Part shown: in pieces, positions 10,821 through 24,500 of the stretch
Layout: each line of letters starts with the position of its first letter
How positions within the stretch are numbered: position 1 is the stretch's first letter
Assembly: GCA_031769625.1 (NCBI GenBank)
Contig: JAUIMM010001424.1
Location: 62,001-126,000, forward strand
Length of the DNA: 64,000 bases
Reading direction: 5' to 3'
From: Taudactylus pleione
Taxonomy: Eukaryota; Chordata; Amphibia; Anura; Myobatrachidae
The notes under the pieces: model-generated
What the model saw: only the letters and a program-made list of their open reading frames with translations
The model's database searches: none
What the model was told of the DNA's origin: nothing
Position numbers and translations under genes: made by a program

Positions 10821-11930
10821 TGAGATTACACAGAAGCACTACAGAGGGATTAGACAGAAGAATTATAGAGGGATTAGACAGAAGTATTATAGAGGGATTA
10901 GACAGGAGCACTATAGAGGGATTAGACAGGAGCACTATAGAGAGGTTAGACAGAAGCACTATAGAGGAATTAGACAGGAGCACTATAGAGGGATTAGACA
11001 GCAGCAGCACTACAGAGGGATTAGACAGAAGCACTATAGAGGGATCAGACAGAAGCACTATAGAGGGATTAGACAGGAGCACTATAGAGGGATTAGACAG
11101 AAGCACTATAGAGGGATTAGACAGGAGCACTATAGAGAGATTAGACAGGAGCACTATAGAGAGATTAGACAGGAGCACTATAGAGGGATTAGACAGGAGC
11201 ACTATAGAGGGATTAGACAGAAGCACTATAGAGGGATTAGACAGAAGCACTACAGAGGGATTAGACAGCAGCACTACAGAGGGATTAGACAGAAGCACTA
11301 CAGAGGGATTAGACAGCAGCACTACAGAGGGATTAGACAGCAGCACTATAGAGAGATTAGACAGGAGCACTATAGTGAGATTACACAGAAGCACTACAGA
11401 GGGATTAGACAGAAGAATTATAGAGGGATTAGACAGAAGTATTATAGAGGGATTAGACAGGAGCACTATAGAGGGATTAGACAGGAGCACTATAGAGAGG
11501 TTAGACAGAAGCACTATAGAGGAATTAGACAGGAGCACTATAGAGGGATTAGACAGCAGCAGCACTACAGAGGAATTAGACAGGAGCACTATAGAGGGAT
11601 CAGACAGAAGCACTATAGAGGGATTAGACAGGAGCACTATAGAGGGATTAGACAGAAGCACTATAGAGGGATTAGACAGGAGCACTATAGAGAGATTAGA
11701 CAGGAGCACTATAGAGGGATTAGACAGGAGCACTATAGAGGGATTAGACAGGAGCACTATAGAGGGATTAGACAGAAGCACTATAGAGGGATTAGACAGG
11801 AGCACTATAGAGGGATTAGACAGAAGCACTATAGAGGGATTAGACAGAAGCACTATAGAGAGATTAGACAGAAGCACTATAGAGGGATTAGACAGAAGCA
11901 CTATAGAGAGATTAGACAGAAGCACTATAG
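10821..11930. repeat. 555-bp tandem duplication inside the array
   Basis: The rare variant TAGTGAGATTACACAG occurs near 10816 and again 555 bp later. It is followed in both copies by the same ordered set of rare units: AAGAATTATAGAG, GAGAGGTTAGACAG, GAGGAATTAGACAGG, CAGCAGCAGCACTACAG and GGGATCAGACAG. The 3-bp expansion (an extra CAG) is shared, so the block was copied as a unit. Confidence 0.85.
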
Positions 11931-14089
11931 AGAGATTAGACAGAAGCACTACAGAGAGATTAGACAGGAGCACTATAGAGAGATTAGACAGAAGCACTAC
12001 AGAGGGATTAGACAGGAGCACTATAGAGAGATTAGACAGAAGCACTACAGAGGGATTAGACAGGAGCACTATAGAGGGATTAGACAGAAGCACTATAGAG
12101 GGATTAGACAGAAGCACTATAGAGGGATTAGACAGGAGCACTATAGAGGGATTAGACAGAAGTATTATAGAGAGATTAGACAGGAGCACTATAGAGAGAT
12201 TAGACAGAAGTATTATAGAGGGATTAGACAGAAGCACTATAGAGGGATTAGACAGAAGCACTATAGAGAGCACTATAGAGGGATTAGACAGAAGCACTAT
12301 AGAGGGATTAGACAGAAGTACTATAGAGGGATTAGACAGAAGCACTACAGAGGGATTAGACAGAAGCACTATAGAGAGCACTATAGAGGGATTAGACAGA
12401 AGCACTATAGAGGGATTAGACAGAAGCACTATAGAGGGATTAGACAGAAGTACTATAGAGGGATTAGACAGAAGTACTATAGAGGGATTAGACAGAAGCA
12501 CTATAGAGAGCACTATAGAGGGATTAGACAGAAGCACTATAGAGGGATTAGACAGAAGCACTATAGAGGGATTAGACAGAAGTACTATAGAGGGATTAGA
12601 CAGAAGCACTACAGAGGGATTAGACAGAAGCACTATAGAGAGCACTATAGAGGGATTAGACAGAAGCACTATAGAGGGATTAGACAGAAGCACTATAGAG
12701 GGATTAGACAGAAGCACTATAGAGGGATTAGACAGAAGTACTATAGAGGGATTAGACAGAAGTACTATAGAGGGATTAGACAGAAGTACTATAGAGGGAT
12801 TAGACAGAAGCACTATAGAGGGATTAGACAGGAGCACTATATTAGACAGAAGCATTATAGAGGGATTAGACAGAAGCACTATAGAGAGATTAGACAGAAG
12901 CACTATAGAGAGATTAGACAGAAGCACTAAAGAGGGATTAGACAGAAGCACTATATTAGACAGAAGCATTATAGAGGGATTAGACAGAAGCACTATAGAG
13001 AGATTAGACAGAAGCACTATAGAGAGATTAGACAGAAGCACTAAAGAGGGATTAGACAGAAGCATTATAGAGAGATTAGACAGAAGCACTATAGAGGGAT
13101 TAGACAGAAGCATTATAGAGAGATTAGACAGAAGCACTATAGAGGGATTAGACAGAAGCACTATAGAGAGATTAGACAGGAGCACTTTAGAGGGATTAGA
13201 CAGGAGCACTATAGAGGGATTAGACAGGAGCACTATAGAGGGATTAGACAGCAGCACTATAGAGAGATTAGACAGAAGCACTATAGAGGGATTAGACAGA
13301 AGCATTATAGAGAGATTAGACAGAAGCACTTTAGAGGGATTAGACAGAAGCACTAAAGAGGGATTAGACAGAAGCATTATAGAGAGATTAGACAGAAGCA
13401 CTATAGAGAGATTAGACAGAAGCACTAAAGAGGGATTAGACAGAAGCATTATAGAGGGATTAGACAGAAGTACTATAGAGAGATTAGACAGAAGCTCTAT
13501 AGAGAGATTAGACAGAAGCACTATAGAGGGATTAGACAGAAGCACTATAGAGGGATTAGACAGAAGCACTATAGAGGGATTAGACAGAAGCACTATAGAG
13601 AGATTAGACAGAAGCACTATAGAGGGATTAGACAGGAGCACTATATTAGACAGAAGCATTATAGAGGGATTAGACAGAAGCAATATAGAGAGATTAGACA
13701 GAAGCACTATAGAGAGACTAGACAGAAGCACTATAGAGAGATTAGACAGAAGCATTATGGAGGGATTAGACAGAAGCACTATAGAGGGATTAGACAGCAG
13801 CACTATAGAGGGATTAGACAGCAGCACTATAGAGGGATTAGACAGGAGCACTATAGAGGGATTAGACAGGAGCACTATAGAGAGATTAGACAGAAGCACT
13901 ATAGAGGGATTAGACAGGAGCACTATATTAGACAGAAGCATTATAGAGGGATTAGAGAGAAGCACTATAGAGGGATTAGACAGAAGCACTATAGAGGGAT
14001 TAGACAGAAGCACTATAGAGGGATTAGACAGAAGCACTATAGAGGGATTAAACAGAAGCACTATAGAGGGATTAGACAGGGATTAGAGA

Positions 14090-15930
14090 GAAGCACTATA
14101 GAGAGATTAGACAGAAGCACTATAGAGAGATCAGACAGAAGCACTACAGCGGGATTAGACAGGGATTAGACAGGAGCACTATAGAGTAATTAGACAGAAG
14201 CACTACAGCGGGATTAGACAGAAGCACTATAGAGGAATTAGACAGAAGCACTATAGGGGGATTAGACAGAAGTACTACAGAGGGATTAGATAGAAGCTCT
14301 ATAGAGGAATTAGACAGAAGCACTACAGTGGGATTAGACAGGGATTAGACAGAAGCAGTATAGAGAGATTAGACAGAAGCACAATAGAGGAATTAGACAG
14401 AATTCTATTCCCGCACTACAGCGGGATTAGACAGGGATTAGACAGGAGCACTATAGAGTAGTTAGACAGAAGCACAATAGAGGAATTAGACAGAAGTACT
14501 ACAGCGGGATTAGACAGGGATTAGACAGAAGCACTAGCGGGATTAGGCAGGGATTAGACAGGAGCACTATAGAGGGATTAGACAGAAGTATTAGAGAGGT
14601 ATTAGACAGAAGCACTCTAGGGAGATTAGACAGAAGCACTATAGAGGAATTAGACAGAAGCACTACAGCGGGATTAGACTGGGATTAGACAGAAGCACTA
14701 TAGGGGGATTAGACAGAAGCACTACAGTGGGATTAGACAGGGTTTAGACAGAAGCACTACAGAGGGATTAGACAGAAGCATTATAGAGGGATTAGACAGA
14801 AGCACTGTAGAGGGATTAGACAGCAGCACTATAGAGAGATTAGACAGAAGCACTATAGAGGGATTAGACAGAAGCACTATAGAGGGATTAGACAGGAGCA
14901 CTATAGAGGGATTAGACAGAAGTATTATAGAGGTATTAGACAGAAGCACTCTAGGGAGATTAGACAGAAGCACTATAGAGGAATTAGACAGAAGCACTAC
15001 AGCGGGATTAGACTGGGATTAGACAGAAGCACTATAGGGGGATTAGACAGAAGCACTACAGTGGGATTAGACAGGGTTTAGACAGAAGCACTACATAGGG
15101 ATTAGACAGAAGCATTATAGAGGGATTAGACAGAAGCACTGTAGAGGGATTAGACAGCAGCACTATAGAGAGATTAGACAGAAGCACTATAGAGGGATTA
15201 GACAGGAGCACTATAGAGGGATTAGACATGAGCACTATAGAGGGATTAGACAGAAGCACTACAGAGGGATTAGACAGAAGCACTACAGAGGGATTAGACA
15301 GAAGCACTATAGAGGGATTAGACAGGGATTAGACAGAAGCACTACAGAGGGATTAGACAGGGATTAGAGAGAAGCACTATAGAGAGATTAGACAGAAGCA
15401 CTATAGAGAGATCAGACAGAAGCACTACAGCGGGATTAGACAGGGATTAGACAGGAGCACTATAGAGTAATTAGACAGAAGCACTACAGCGGGATTAGAC
15501 AGAAGCACTATAGAGGAATTAGACAGAAGCACTATAGGGGGATTAGACAGAAGCACTATAGAGGGATTAGACAGAAGCACTATAGAGGAATTAGACAGAA
15601 ACACTATAGGGGGATTAGACAGAAGTACTACAGAGGGATTAGATAGAAGCTCTATAGAGGAATTAGACAGAAGCACTATAGGTGGATTAGACAGAAGCAC
15701 TTCAGAGGGATTAGACAGAAGCACTTCAGAGGGATTAGACAGAAGCACAATAGAGGAATTAGACAGAAGTACTACAGCGGGATTAGACAGGGATTAGACA
15801 GAAGCACTATAGGGGATAAAACAGAAGCACTACAGTGGGATTAGACAGGGATTAGACAGAAGCACTACAGAGGGATTAGACAGAAGCACTATAGAGGGAT
15901 TAGACAGAAGCACTATAGAGAGATTAGACA
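14090..15930. repeat. distinct array sub-domain with GGGATTAGACAGGGATTAGAC spacers
   Basis: This part carries many irregular units: TACAGCGGGATTAGACAGGG, GAGTAATTAGACAG, TAGGGGGATTAGAC and one unrelated insert (GAATTCTATTCCCGC near 14400). Two related runs (about 14700-15000 and 15010-15300) share the unusual TGTAGAGGGATTAGACAGCA sequence. The CpG-containing ACAGCGGG variant is concentrated here. Confidence 0.7.
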
Positions 15931-18599
15931 GCACTATAGGGGGAATAGATAGAAGCACAACAGCGGGATTAGACAGGGATTAGACAGAAACACTATAGAG
16001 AGATTAGACAGAAGCACTATAGAGGGATTAGACAGAAGCACTATAGAGAGATTAGACAGAAACACTATAGAGAGATTAGACAGAAGCACTATAGAGAGAT
16101 TAGACAGAAGCACTACAGAGGGATTAGACAGATGTATTTTAGAGAGCACTATAGAGGGATTAGACAGAAGCACTATAGAGAGATTAGACAGAAGCACTAC
16201 AGAGGGATTAGACAGAAGCACTATAGGGGGATTAGACAGAAGCACTATAGGGGAATTAGACAGAAGCACTATAGAGGGATTAGACAGAAGCACTATAGAG
16301 GGATTAGACAGAAGCATTATACATGGATTAGACAGAAGCACTATAGAGAGGTTAGACAGAAGTATTATAGATGGATTAGACAGAAGCACTATAGAGGGAT
16401 TAGACAGAAGCACTATAGGGGGATTAGACAGAAGCACTATAGAGGGATTAGACAGAAGGACTATAGAGGGATTAGACAGAAGCACTATAGAGGGATTAGA
16501 CAGAAGCACTATAGAGGGATTAGACAGAAGCACTATAGAGGGATTAGACAGAAGAATTATAGAGGGATTAGACAGAAGTATTATAGAGAGATCAGACAGA
16601 AGCACTATAGGGGGATTAGACAGAAGCACTATAGAGGGATTAGACAGAAGCACTATAGAGGAATTAGACAGGAGCACTGTAGAGGGATTAGACAGAATCA
16701 CTATAGAGGGATTAGATAGAAGCACTATAGAGGGATTAGACAGAAGTATTATACATGGATTAGACAGAAGCACTATAGAGAGGTTAGACAGAAGTATTAT
16801 AGATGGATTAGACAGAAGCACTATAGAGAGATTAGACAGAAGCACTATAGAGGGATTAGACAGAAGCACTATAGAGAGATTAGACAGAAGGACTATAGAG
16901 AGATTAGACAGAAGCACTATAGAGGGATTAGACAGGAGCACTATAGAGGGATTAGACAGAAGGACTATAGAGAGATTAGACAGAAGCACTATAGAGGGAT
17001 TAGACAGAAGCACTATAGAGAGATTAGACAGAAGGACTATAGAGAGATTAGACAGAAGCACTATAGAGGGACTAGACAGAAGCACTATAGAGAGATTAGA
17101 CAGAAGCACTATAAAGAGCACTATAGAGGGATTAGACAGAAGAATTATAGAGGGATTAGACAGAAGTATTATAGATGGATTAGACAGAAGCACTATAGAG
17201 AGATTACACAGAAGCACTATAAAGAGCACTATAGAGGGATTAGACAGAAGAATTATAGAGGGATTAGACAGAAGTATTATAGAGAGATCAGACAGAAGCA
17301 CTATAGAGGGATTAGACAGAAGTATTATAGAGGGATTAGACAGAAGTATTATAGATGGATTAGACAGAAGCACACTATAGAGAGGTTAGACAGAAGTTTT
17401 ATAGATGGATTAGACAGAAGCACTATAGAGAGATTAGACAGAAGCACTATAGAGAGATTAGATAGAAGCACTATAGAGGGATTAGACAGAAGCACTATAG
17501 AGGGATTAGACACAAGGACTATAGAGGGATTAGACAGAAGTATTATAGAGGGATTAGACAGGAGCACTATAGAGAGATTAGACAGAAGCACTATAGAGGG
17601 ATTACACAGAAGCACTATAGAGGGATTAGACAGAAGGACTTTAGATGGATTAGACACAAGCACTATAGAGAGATTAGGCAGAAGCACTACAGAGGGATTA
17701 GACAGAAGCACTTTAGATGGATTAGACACAAGCACTATAGAGAGATTAGACAGAAGCACTATAGAGAGCACTATAGAGAGATTAGACAGAAGCACTATAG
17801 AGGGATTAGACAGAAGCACTATAGAGAGCACTATAGAGAGATTAGACAGAAGCACTATAGAGAGATTAGACACAAGGACTATAGAGGGATTAGACAGAAG
17901 TATTATAGAGGGATTAGACAGGAGCACTATAGAGGGATTAGTCAGAAGCACTATAGAGAGCACTATATAGAGATTAGACAGAAGCACTATAGAGAGATTA
18001 GACACAAGGACTATAGAGAGGTTAGAAAGAAGTTTTATAGATGGATTAGACAGAAGCACTATAGAGAGATTACACAGAAGCACTATAAAGAGCACTATAG
18101 AGGGATTAGACAGAAGAATTATAGAGGGATTAGACAGAAGTATTGTAGAGAGATCAAACAGAAGTATTATAGAGGGATTAGACAGAAGTATTATAGATGG
18201 ATTAGACAGAAGCACACTATAGAGAGGTTAGACAGAAGTTTTATAGATGGATTAGACAGAAGCACTATAGAGAGATTAGACAGAAGCACTATAGAGGGAT
18301 TAGACTGGGATTAGACAGAAGCAGTATAGAGGGATTAGACAGAAATTTTATAGAGCGATTACACAGAAGCACTATAAAGGGATTAGACAGAAGTATTATA
18401 GAGGGATTAGACAGGAGCACTATAGAGAGGTTAGACAGAAGAACTATAGAGAGATTAGACAGAAGCACTATAGAGGGATTAGACAGAAGCATTATAGAGG
18501 GATTAGACACAAGGACTATAGAGGGATTAGACAGAAGTATTATAGAGGGATTAGACAGGAGCACTATAGAGAGATTAGACAGAAGCACTATAGAGGGAT

Positions 18600-21500
18600 T
18601 ACACAGAAGCACTATAGAGGGATTAGACAGGGATAAGACAGAAGCACTATAGAGGGATTACACAGAAGCACTTTAGAAGGATTAGACACAAGCACTATAG
18701 AGAGATTAGACAGAAGCACTTTAGATGGATTAGACACAAGCACTATAGAGAGATTAGACAGAAGCAATATAGAGAGCACTATAGAGAGATTAGACAGAAG
18801 CACTATAGAGGGATTAGACAGAAGCACTATAGAGAGCACTATAGAGAGATTAGACAGAAGCACTATAGAGAGATTAGACACAAGGACTATAGAGGGATTA
18901 GACAGAAGCATTATAGAGGGATTAGACAGGAGCACTATAGAGGGATTAGACAGAAGCACTATAGAGAGATTAGACACAAGGACTATAGAGGGATTAGACA
19001 GAAGTATTATATAGGGATTAGACAAGAGCACTATAGAGGGATTAGACAGGAGCACTATAGAGGGATTAGACACAAGCACTATAGAGGGTTTAGACACAAG
19101 CACTATAGAGAGATTAGACAGGAGCACTATAGAGAGATTAGACACAAGGACTATAGAGGGATTAGACAGGAGCACTATAGAGGGATTAGACACAAGCACT
19201 ACAGAGGGATTAGACAGGAGCACTATAGAGGGATTAGACAGGAGCACTATAGAGGGATTAGACAGGAGCACTATAGAGGGATTAGACAGGAGCACTATAT
19301 AGAGGGATTAGACACAAGCACTATAGAGGGATTAGACAGAAGCACTATAGAGGGATTAGACAGAAGCACTACAGAGGGATTAGACAGCAGCACTACAGAG
19401 GGATTAGACAGATGCACTACAGAGGGATTAGACAGAAGCACTATAGAGGGATTAGACAGAAGCACTACAGAGGGATTAGACAGAAGCACTATAGAGAGAT
19501 TAGACAGGAGCACTACAGAGGGATTAGACAGAAGCACTATAGAGAGATTAGACACAAGGACTATAGAGAGATTAGACAGAAGCACTATAGAGGGATTAGA
19601 CAGAAGCACTATAGAGAGATTAGACAGAAGGACTATAGAGTGATTAGACAGAAGCTCTATAGAAGGATTAGACAGAAGCACTATAGAGAGATTAGACAGA
19701 AGCACTATAGAGGGATTACACAGAAGCATTATAGAGAGATCAGACAGAAGCACTATAGAGGGATTAGACAGAAGTATTATAGAGGGATTAGACAGAAGTA
19801 TTATAGATGGATTAGACAGAAGCACACTATAGAGAGGTTAGACAGAAGTATTATAGATGGATTAGACAGAAGCACACTATAGAGAGGTTAGACAGAAGTT
19901 TTATAGATGGATTAGACAGAAGCACTATAGAGAGATTAGACAGAAGCACTATAGAGGGATTAGACTGGGATTAGACAGAAGCAGTATAGAGGGATTAGAC
20001 AGAAATTTTATAGAGCGATTACACAGAAGCACTATAGAGGGATTAGACAGAAGTATTATAGAGGGATTAGACAGGAGCACTATAGAGAGGTTAGACAGAA
20101 GCACTACAGAGGGATTAGACAGAAGTATTATAGAGAGATCAGACAGAAGCACTATAGAGGGATTAGACAGAAGTATTATAGAGGGGTTAGACAGAAGTAT
20201 TATAGATGGATTAGACAGAAGCACACTATAGAGAGGTTAGACAGAAGTATTATAGATGGATTAGACAGAAGCACACTATAGAGAGGTTAGACAGAAGTTT
20301 TATAGATGGATTAGACAGAAGCACTATAGAGAGATTAGACAGAAGCACTATAGAGGGATTAGACTGGTATTAGACAGAAGCAGTATAGAGGGATTAGAAA
20401 GAAATTTTATAGAGCGATTACACAGAAGCACTATAGAGGGATTAGACTGAAGTATTATAGAGGGATTAGACAGGAGCACTATAGAGAGGTTAGACAGAAG
20501 CACTATAGAGAGATTAGACAGAAGCACTATAGAGGGATTAGACAGAGGCACTATAGAGGGATTAGACACAAGGACTATAGAGGGATTAGACAGAAGTATT
20601 ATAGAGGGATTAGACAGGAGCACTATAGAGAGATTAGACAGAAGCACTATAGAGGGATTACACAGAAGCACTATAGAGGGATTAGACAGAAGGACTACAG
20701 CGGGATTAGACAGGGATAAAACAGAAGCACTATAGAGGGATTAGACAGAAGCACTATAGAGAGCACTATAGAGAGATTAGACAGAAGCACTATAGAGGGA
20801 TTAGACAGAAGCACTATAGAGAGCACTATAGAGAGCTTAGACAGAAGCACTATAGAGAGATTAGACACAAGGACTATAGAGGGATTAGACAGAAGTATTA
20901 TAGAGGGATTAGACAGGAGCACTATAGAGAGATTAGACAGAAGCACTATAGAGGGATTAGACTGGGATTAGACAGAAGCAGTATAGAGGGATTAGACAGA
21001 AATTTTATAGAGCGATTACACAGAAGCACTATAGAGGGATTAGACAGAAGTATTATAGAGGGATTAGACAGGAGCACTATAGAGAGGTTAGACAGAAGCA
21101 CTACAGAGGGATTAGACAGAAGTATTATAGAGAGATCAGACAGAAGCACTATAGAGGGATTAGACAGAAGTATTATAGAGGGATTAGACAGAAGTATTAT
21201 AGATGGATTAGACATAAGCACACTATAGAGATGTTAGACAGAAGTTTTATAGATGGATTAGACAGAAGCACTATAGAGAGATTAGACAGAAGCACTATAG
21301 AGGGATTAGACTGGGATTAGACAGAAGCAGTATAGAGGGATTAGACAGAAATTTTATAGAGCGATTACACAGAAGCACTATAGAGGGATTAGACAGAAGT
21401 ATTATAGAGGGATTAGACAGGAGCACTATAGAGAGGTTAGACAGAAGCACTATAGAGAGATTAGACAGAAGCACTATAGAGGGATTAGACAGAAGCACTA

Positions 21501-24500
21501 TAGAGGGATTAGACACAAGGACTATAGAGGGATTAGACATAAGTATTATAGAGGGATTAGACAGGAGCACTATAGAGAGATTAGACAGAAGCACTATAGA
21601 GGGATTACACAGAAGCACTATAGAGGGATTAGACAGAAGGACTACAGCGGGATTAGACAGGGATAAAACAGAAGCACTATAGAGGGATTAGACAGAAGCA
21701 CTTTAGATGGATTAGACACAAGCACTATAGAGAGATTAGACAGAAGCACTATAGAGAGCACTATAGAGAGATTAGACAGAAGCACTATAGAGGGATTAGA
21801 CAGAAGCACTATAGAGAGCACTATAGAGAGATTAGACACAAGGACTATAGAGGGATTAGACAGAAGCATTATAGAGGGATTAGACAGGAGCACTATAGAG
21901 GGATTAGACAGAAGCACTATAGAGAGATTAGACACAAGGACTATAGAGGGATTAGACAGAAGTTTTATATAGGGATTAGACAAGAGCACTATAGAGGGAT
22001 TAGACAGGAGCACTATAGAGGGATTAGACACAAGCACTATAGAGGGTTTAGACACAAGCACTATAGAGAGATTAGACAGGAGCACTATAGAGAGATTAGA
22101 CACAAGGACTATAGAGGGATTAGACAGGAGCACTATAGAGGGATTAGACACAAGCACTACAGAGGGATTAGACAGGAGCACTATAGAGGGATTAGACAGG
22201 AGCACTATAGAGGGATTAGACAGGAGCACTATAGAGGGATTAGACAGGAGCACTATATAGAGGGATTAGACTCAAGCACTATAGAGGGATTAGACAGAAG
22301 CACTACTGAGGGATTAGACAGCAGCACTACAGAGGGATTAGACAGAAGCACTATAGAGGGATTAGACAGAAGCACTATAGAGGGATTAGACAGCAGCACT
22401 ACAGAGGGATTAGACAGAAGCACTATAGAGAGATTAGACAGGAGCACTATAGAGGGATTAGACAGAAGCACTATAGAGAGATTAGACACAAGGACTATAG
22501 AGAGATCAGACAGAAGCACTATAGAGGGATTAGACAGAAGTATTATAGAGGGATTAGACAGAAGTATTATAGATGGATTAGACAGAAGCACACTATAGAG
22601 AGGTTAGACAGAAGTATTATAGATGGATTAGACAGAAGCACACTATAGAGAGGTTAGACAGAAGTTTTATAGATGGATTAGACAGAAGCACTATAGAGAG
22701 ATTAGACAGAAGCACTATAGAGGGATTAGACTGGGATTAGACAGAAGCAGTATAGAGGGATTAGACAGAAATTTTATAGAGCGATTACACAGAAGCACTA
22801 TAGAGGGATTAGACAGAAGTATTATAGAGGGATTAGACAGGAGCACTATAGAGAGGTTAGACAGAAGCACTACAGAGGGATTAGACAGAAGTATTATAGA
22901 GAGATCAGACAGAAGCACTATAGAGGGATTAGACAGAAGTATTATAGAGGGGTTAGACAGAAGTATTATAGATGGATTAGACAGAAGCACACTATAGAGA
23001 GGTTAGACAGAAGTATTATAGATGGATTAGACAGAAGCACACTATAGAGAGGTTAGACAGAAGTTTTATAGATGGATTAGACAGAAGCACTATAGAGAGA
23101 TTAGACAGAAGCACTATTGAGGGATTAGACTGGGATTAGACAGTAGCAGTATAGAGGGATTAGAAAGAAATTTTATAGAGCGATTACACAGAAGCACTAT
23201 AGAGGGATTAGACAGAAGTATTATAGAGGGATTAGACAGGAGCACTATAGAGAGGTTAGACAGAAGCACTATAGAGAGATTAGACAGAAGCACTATAGAG
23301 GGATTAGACAGAAGCACTATAGAGGGATTAGACACAAGGACTATAGAGGGATTAGACAGAAGTATTATAGAGGGATTAGACAGGAGCACTATAGAGAGAT
23401 TAGACAGAAGCACTATAGAGGGATTACACAGAAGCACTATAGAGGGATTAGACAGAAGGACTACAGCGGGATTAGACAGGGATAATACAGAAGCACTATA
23501 GAGGGATTAGACAGAAGCACTTTAGATGGATTAGACACAAGCACTATAGAGAGATTAGACAGAAGCACTATAGAGAGCACTATAGAGAGATTAGACAGAA
23601 ACACTATAGAGGGATTAGACAGAAGCACTATAGAGAGCACTATAGAGAGATTAGACAGAAGCACTATAGAGAGATTAGACACAAGGACTATAGAGGGATT
23701 AGACAGAAGTATTATAGAGGGATTAGACAGGAGCACTATAGAGAGATTAGACAGAAGCACTATAGAGGGATTAGACTGGGATTAGACAGAAGCAGTATAG
23801 AGGGATTAGACAGAAATTTTATAGAGCGATTACACAGAAGCACTATAAAGGGATTAGACAGAAGTATTATAGAGGGATTAGACAGGAGCACTATAGAGAG
23901 GTTAGACAGAAGCACTACAGAGGGATTAGACAGAAGTATTATAGAGAGATCAGACAGAAGCACTATAGAGGGATTAGACAGAAGTATTATAGAGGGGTTA
24001 GACAGAAGTATTATAGATGGATTAGACATAAGCACACTATAGAGATGTTAGACAGAAGTTTTATAGATGGATTAGACAGAAGCACTATAGAGAGATTAGA
24101 CAGAAGCACTATAGAGGGATTAGACTGGGATTAGACAGAAGCAGTATAGAGGGATTAGACAGAAATTTTATAGAGCGATTACACAGAAGCACTATAGAGG
24201 GATTAGACAGAAGTATTATAGAGGGATTAGACAGGAGCACTATAGAGAGGTTAGACAGAAGCACTATAGAGAGATTAGACAGAAGCACTATAGAGGGATT
24301 AGACAGAAGCACTATAGAGGGATTAGACACAAGGACTATAGAGGGATTAGACAGAAGGACTACAGCGGGATTAGACAGGGATAAAACAGAAGCACTATAG
24401 AGGGATTAGACAGAAGCACTTTAGATGGATTAGACACAAGCACTATAGAGAGATTAGACAGAAGCACTATAGAGAGCACTATAGAGAGATTAGACAGAAG

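Noticed and set aside
10156..14061. A 1,301-codon open frame and dozens of similar ones up to 41448
   Set aside because: All are translations of the 24-bp repeat. The same DNA is open on the opposite strand, lengths depend only on irregular units, and there are no domains.
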